DNA from: an uncultured Clostridia bacterium
GTDB taxonomy: Bacteria > Bacillota > Clostridia > UBA1381
DNA length: 32,058 nt
Direction of reading: 5' to 3'
NCBI GenBank assembly: GCA_944390955.1
Contig: CALXRY010000050.1
Span: 1-32,058 of the forward strand
Positions 30,113-32,058 of this stretch are shown in pieces (position 1 is the first letter of the stretch; each line of letters begins with the position of its first letter). Below the pieces are notes generated by a model, which worked only from the letters and a program-made list of their open reading frames with translations, searched no databases and was not told the DNA's origin. The translations under genes were made by a program, and so were the position numbers.

Positions 30113-31306
30113 ATGCTTAAGGATATAATAGAGCTTGATAAAAAATATTATATGAATATCTTCGGCGACAGGCTGCCGGTCTGCTTTGCAAGAGGCAACG
30201 GCATGAAGCTCATCGCCGACGACGGCAGAGAATATTATGATTTTCTTGGAGGGATAGCCGTAAACGCGCTGGGTCACAGCCACCCGGCGTTTATAAGAGC
30301 CTTAAAAACGCAGCTCGACAAGCTGATACATACGTCGAGCCTGTATTACATAGAGAACCAGGCGAAGCTGGCGCAGAAGCTCGTTGAAAATTCCTGCGCC
30401 GACAGGGTCATGTTCTGCAACAGCGGAGCCGAGGCGAATGAGGGCGCGATGAAGCTCGCAAAGATATATTTTTATAAGAAGGGCTCGGAGCGATATGAGA
30501 TAATAACGCTGAACAGTTCATTTCACGGCAGGACGCTCGCGACTGTTGCGGCGACGGGACAGCCGAAATACCAGGCTCCGTATAAGCCGCTTCTTCCGGG
30601 AGTAAAGCAGGTTGTGCCGAACGATATAAATGCATTGAAGGCTGCGGTCACCGATAAGACAGCTGCTGTCATGATAGAGACGATACAGGGCGAGAGCGGA
30701 GTTCATCCCATGAGCGAGAGCTACCTGAGAGAGCTCAGGAGCTTCTGCACAGAAAACGGCATACTACTGATATTCGATGAGGTCCAGACCGGGATGGGCA
30801 GAACGGGACATATGTTCTCGAGCCAATACTTCGGTGTTTATCCCGATATCTTTACGTGTGCAAAGGCTCTCGGAGGCGGTATCCCGATAGGCGCGGTATG
30901 CGCCGTTGATGAGGTAGCGGCGGCGTTCGAGCCGGGCGACCACGGAACGACGTTCGGCGGGAATCCGTTTGCAACGGCCGCAGGACTTGCGGTATTCGAC
31001 ATACTTGAAAAAGAGGGGCTTGTCGAGAACGCAAGGAAAATGGGAGAATTCTTTATGGAGAAGCTTCGTGCCGTTCAGGAGAAATTCCCCGATAAGGTAA
31101 AAGAGGTCCGCGGCGCGGGACTGCTCATAGGGATAGAGCTTGCGCCGGAGATCGCCAAGGCCGTTTCTCAGAAGATGTTTGAGGACGGTCTGCTCGTCAG
31201 CCTGTGCGGCGGAATAACAATAAGGATAGCGCCGCCTCTTATAATCAATAAAAACGATATAAACATGTTCGCAGCGGAGCTTGCAACGGCTCTCAAGAGC
31301 GTGTAA
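30113..31306 (+). CDS. argD: Acetylornithine aminotransferase
   Basis: ArgD makes N-acetylornithine from the semialdehyde with glutamate, using PLP. The 397-residue class III aminotransferase has FCNSGAEANEGAMKLA (about 101-116), FHGRTLATVAATGQ (138-151), FDEVQTGMGRTG (221-232, Asp222 binds the PLP ring nitrogen) and the PLP Lys251 in CAKALGGGIPIG. HGTTFGGNPFA and RGAGLLIGIEL follow as usual. AAAGGGGAAG precedes the ATG. It is the first gene after the second long repeat; argC, argJ and argB, the usual upstream partners, are absent here. argF follows after 26 bp. Confidence 0.95.
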   Translation: MLKDIIELDKKYYMNIFGDRLPVCFARGNGMKLIADDGREYYDFLGGIAVNALGHSHPAFIRALKTQLDKLIHTSSLYYIENQAKLAQKLVENSCADRVMFCNSGAEANEGAMKLAKIYFYKKGSERYEIITLNSSFHGRTLATVAATGQPKYQAPYKPLLPGVKQVVPNDINALKAAVTDKTAAVMIETIQGESGVHPMSESYLRELRSFCTENGILLIFDEVQTGMGRTGHMFSSQYFGVYPDIFTCAKALGGGIPIGAVCAVDEVAAAFEPGDHGTTFGGNPFATAAGLAVFDILEKEGLVENARKMGEFFMEKLRAVQEKFPDKVKEVRGAGLLIGIELAPEIAKAVSQKMFEDGLLVSLCGGITIRIAPPLIINKNDINMFAAELATALKSV

Positions 31307-31332
31307 CGAAAACCGAAAGGAGATATATAATT

Positions 31333-32058
31333 ATGAAGGACCTGATAAGCCTGCACGACCTAAGCGCGGAAGAGGTAAAGGAACTCCTGACGCTCGGTCT
31401 TAAGCTGAAAGATGAAAATAAAAAAGGAATAAAGCATCATATATTAAAGGGCAAAACGCTCGGTATGATATTCACAAAATCATCGACGAGGACGCGTGTT
31501 TCGTTTGAGGTGGGAATGACTCAGCTCGGCGGATACCCGCTGTTCCTGTCGTCGAACGATATCCAGCTAGGCAGGGGCGAATCTATACACGACACTGCAA
31601 AGGTGCTCGAGCGTTATCTGGACGGGATCATGATAAGGACGTTTGCGCATTCGGACGTTGTGGAGCTTGCCGAGGAGGCAAGCATCCCTGTGATCAATGC
31701 TCTGACAGACCTGCTCCACCCGTGCCAGGTGCTTGCCGACCTTATGACGGCATATGAGCACAAGGGCAGGCTTGAGGGATTGAAGCTCGCATACGTCGGC
31801 GACGGGAACAACATGGCGCATTCGCTGATGTACGGCTGCGCAAAGGCGGGGCTTGACTGCGCTATAGCTACTCCGGCTCAGTACCGGTGCGACGCGGAAG
31901 TCGTAGAAAACGCAAAGAGCGACTTCAAGGCCTCGGGACACAGCCTTATCCTGACAGAGGATCCGTTCGAGGCTGTAAAGGACGCCGACGTTGTCTACAC
32001 CGACACATGGGTATCGATGGGTCAGGAATCCGAAAAGGAAGAGAAAATAAAGGTATTC
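31333..32058 (+). CDS. argF: Ornithine carbamoyltransferase, 3' end cut by window
   Basis: ArgF joins ornithine and carbamoyl phosphate to form citrulline. The 242 codons present are open to the window edge. Carbamoyl phosphate motifs STRTR (51-55) and HPCQ (129-132) are intact, with FEVGMTQLGGYPLFLS and VGDGNNMAHSLMYG (the start of the ornithine domain) in order. The catalytic Cys and the SMG loop region of the second domain: DTWVSMGQE is visible near the end, while the later HCLP motif is beyond the window. AAAGGAGAT precedes the ATG. It is co-transcribed with argD. Confidence 0.95.
   Translation, partial: MKDLISLHDLSAEEVKELLTLGLKLKDENKKGIKHHILKGKTLGMIFTKSSTRTRVSFEVGMTQLGGYPLFLSSNDIQLGRGESIHDTAKVLERYLDGIMIRTFAHSDVVELAEEASIPVINALTDLLHPCQVLADLMTAYEHKGRLEGLKLAYVGDGNNMAHSLMYGCAKAGLDCAIATPAQYRCDAEVVENAKSDFKASGHSLILTEDPFEAVKDADVVYTDTWVSMGQESEKEEKIKVF

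Noticed and set aside
1..32058. tRNA or rRNA genes, CRISPR arrays, transposases, prophage genes
   Set aside because: None was seen on reading both strands. The repeats found are noncoding and not regularly spaced, and all longer intergenic stretches are accounted for.

Overview
The window looks like chromosomal DNA of an uncultured anaerobic clostridial Firmicute, probably gut or rumen associated. The supporting signs are strong AGGAGG-type ribosome binding sites, consensus sigma-A promoters, an rpmH-rnpA-yidD-yidC-jag cluster of Firmicute type, an S-layer homology protein, HydF ([FeFe]-hydrogenase maturation), an ECF-transporter ATPase, short HisG with HisZ, and secreted enzymes for pectin side chains. 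This assignment rests on gene content, not on a database search.

Layout. 1-2200: the end of an exported protein with a copper-amine-oxidase-like terminal domain, then three small genes of unknown function. 2282-3485: a strong promoter and a terminator-ended ~115-nt transcript upstream of a nucleoid-associated (NdpA/YejK family) gene. 3622-4467: a lone EcfA2-type ATPase. 4481-7765 (minus strand): a two-component system, a membrane protein with helical repeats and a small lipoprotein. 8024-9709: an S-layer homology protein with an internal duplication. 10070-16848 (minus strand): hydF, a pair of paralogous single-pass membrane proteins with three repeated helical modules, and a 1193-residue secreted SGNH esterase. 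17163-19829: the ribosomal protein L34 / RNase P / membrane-insertion cluster. 19940-22961: a broken XRE regulator, dCMP deaminase, a methyltransferase, a membrane protein and a Nudix hydrolase. 22962-29954: two ~600-bp palindrome-rich noncoding repeats in inverted orientation, bracketing a galactanase and a hisZ-hisG-hisA-ttcA operon. 30051-32058: argD and argF behind a promoter that overlaps a near-consensus arginine operator.

Working together. HisZ and short-form HisG form the first enzyme of histidine synthesis, and HisA acts a few steps later. ArgD and ArgF are consecutive late steps to citrulline. The GH53 galactanase and the CE12-like esterase would act outside the cell on pectin. YidC, YidD and Jag serve membrane protein insertion and RNA binding. 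The points most worth a second look are the inverted long repeats, the three-module membrane paralogues, the His/Cys-rich tail on HisZ, the galactanase-WG-repeat fusion with a change in base composition, and the short RNA upstream of the NdpA gene.
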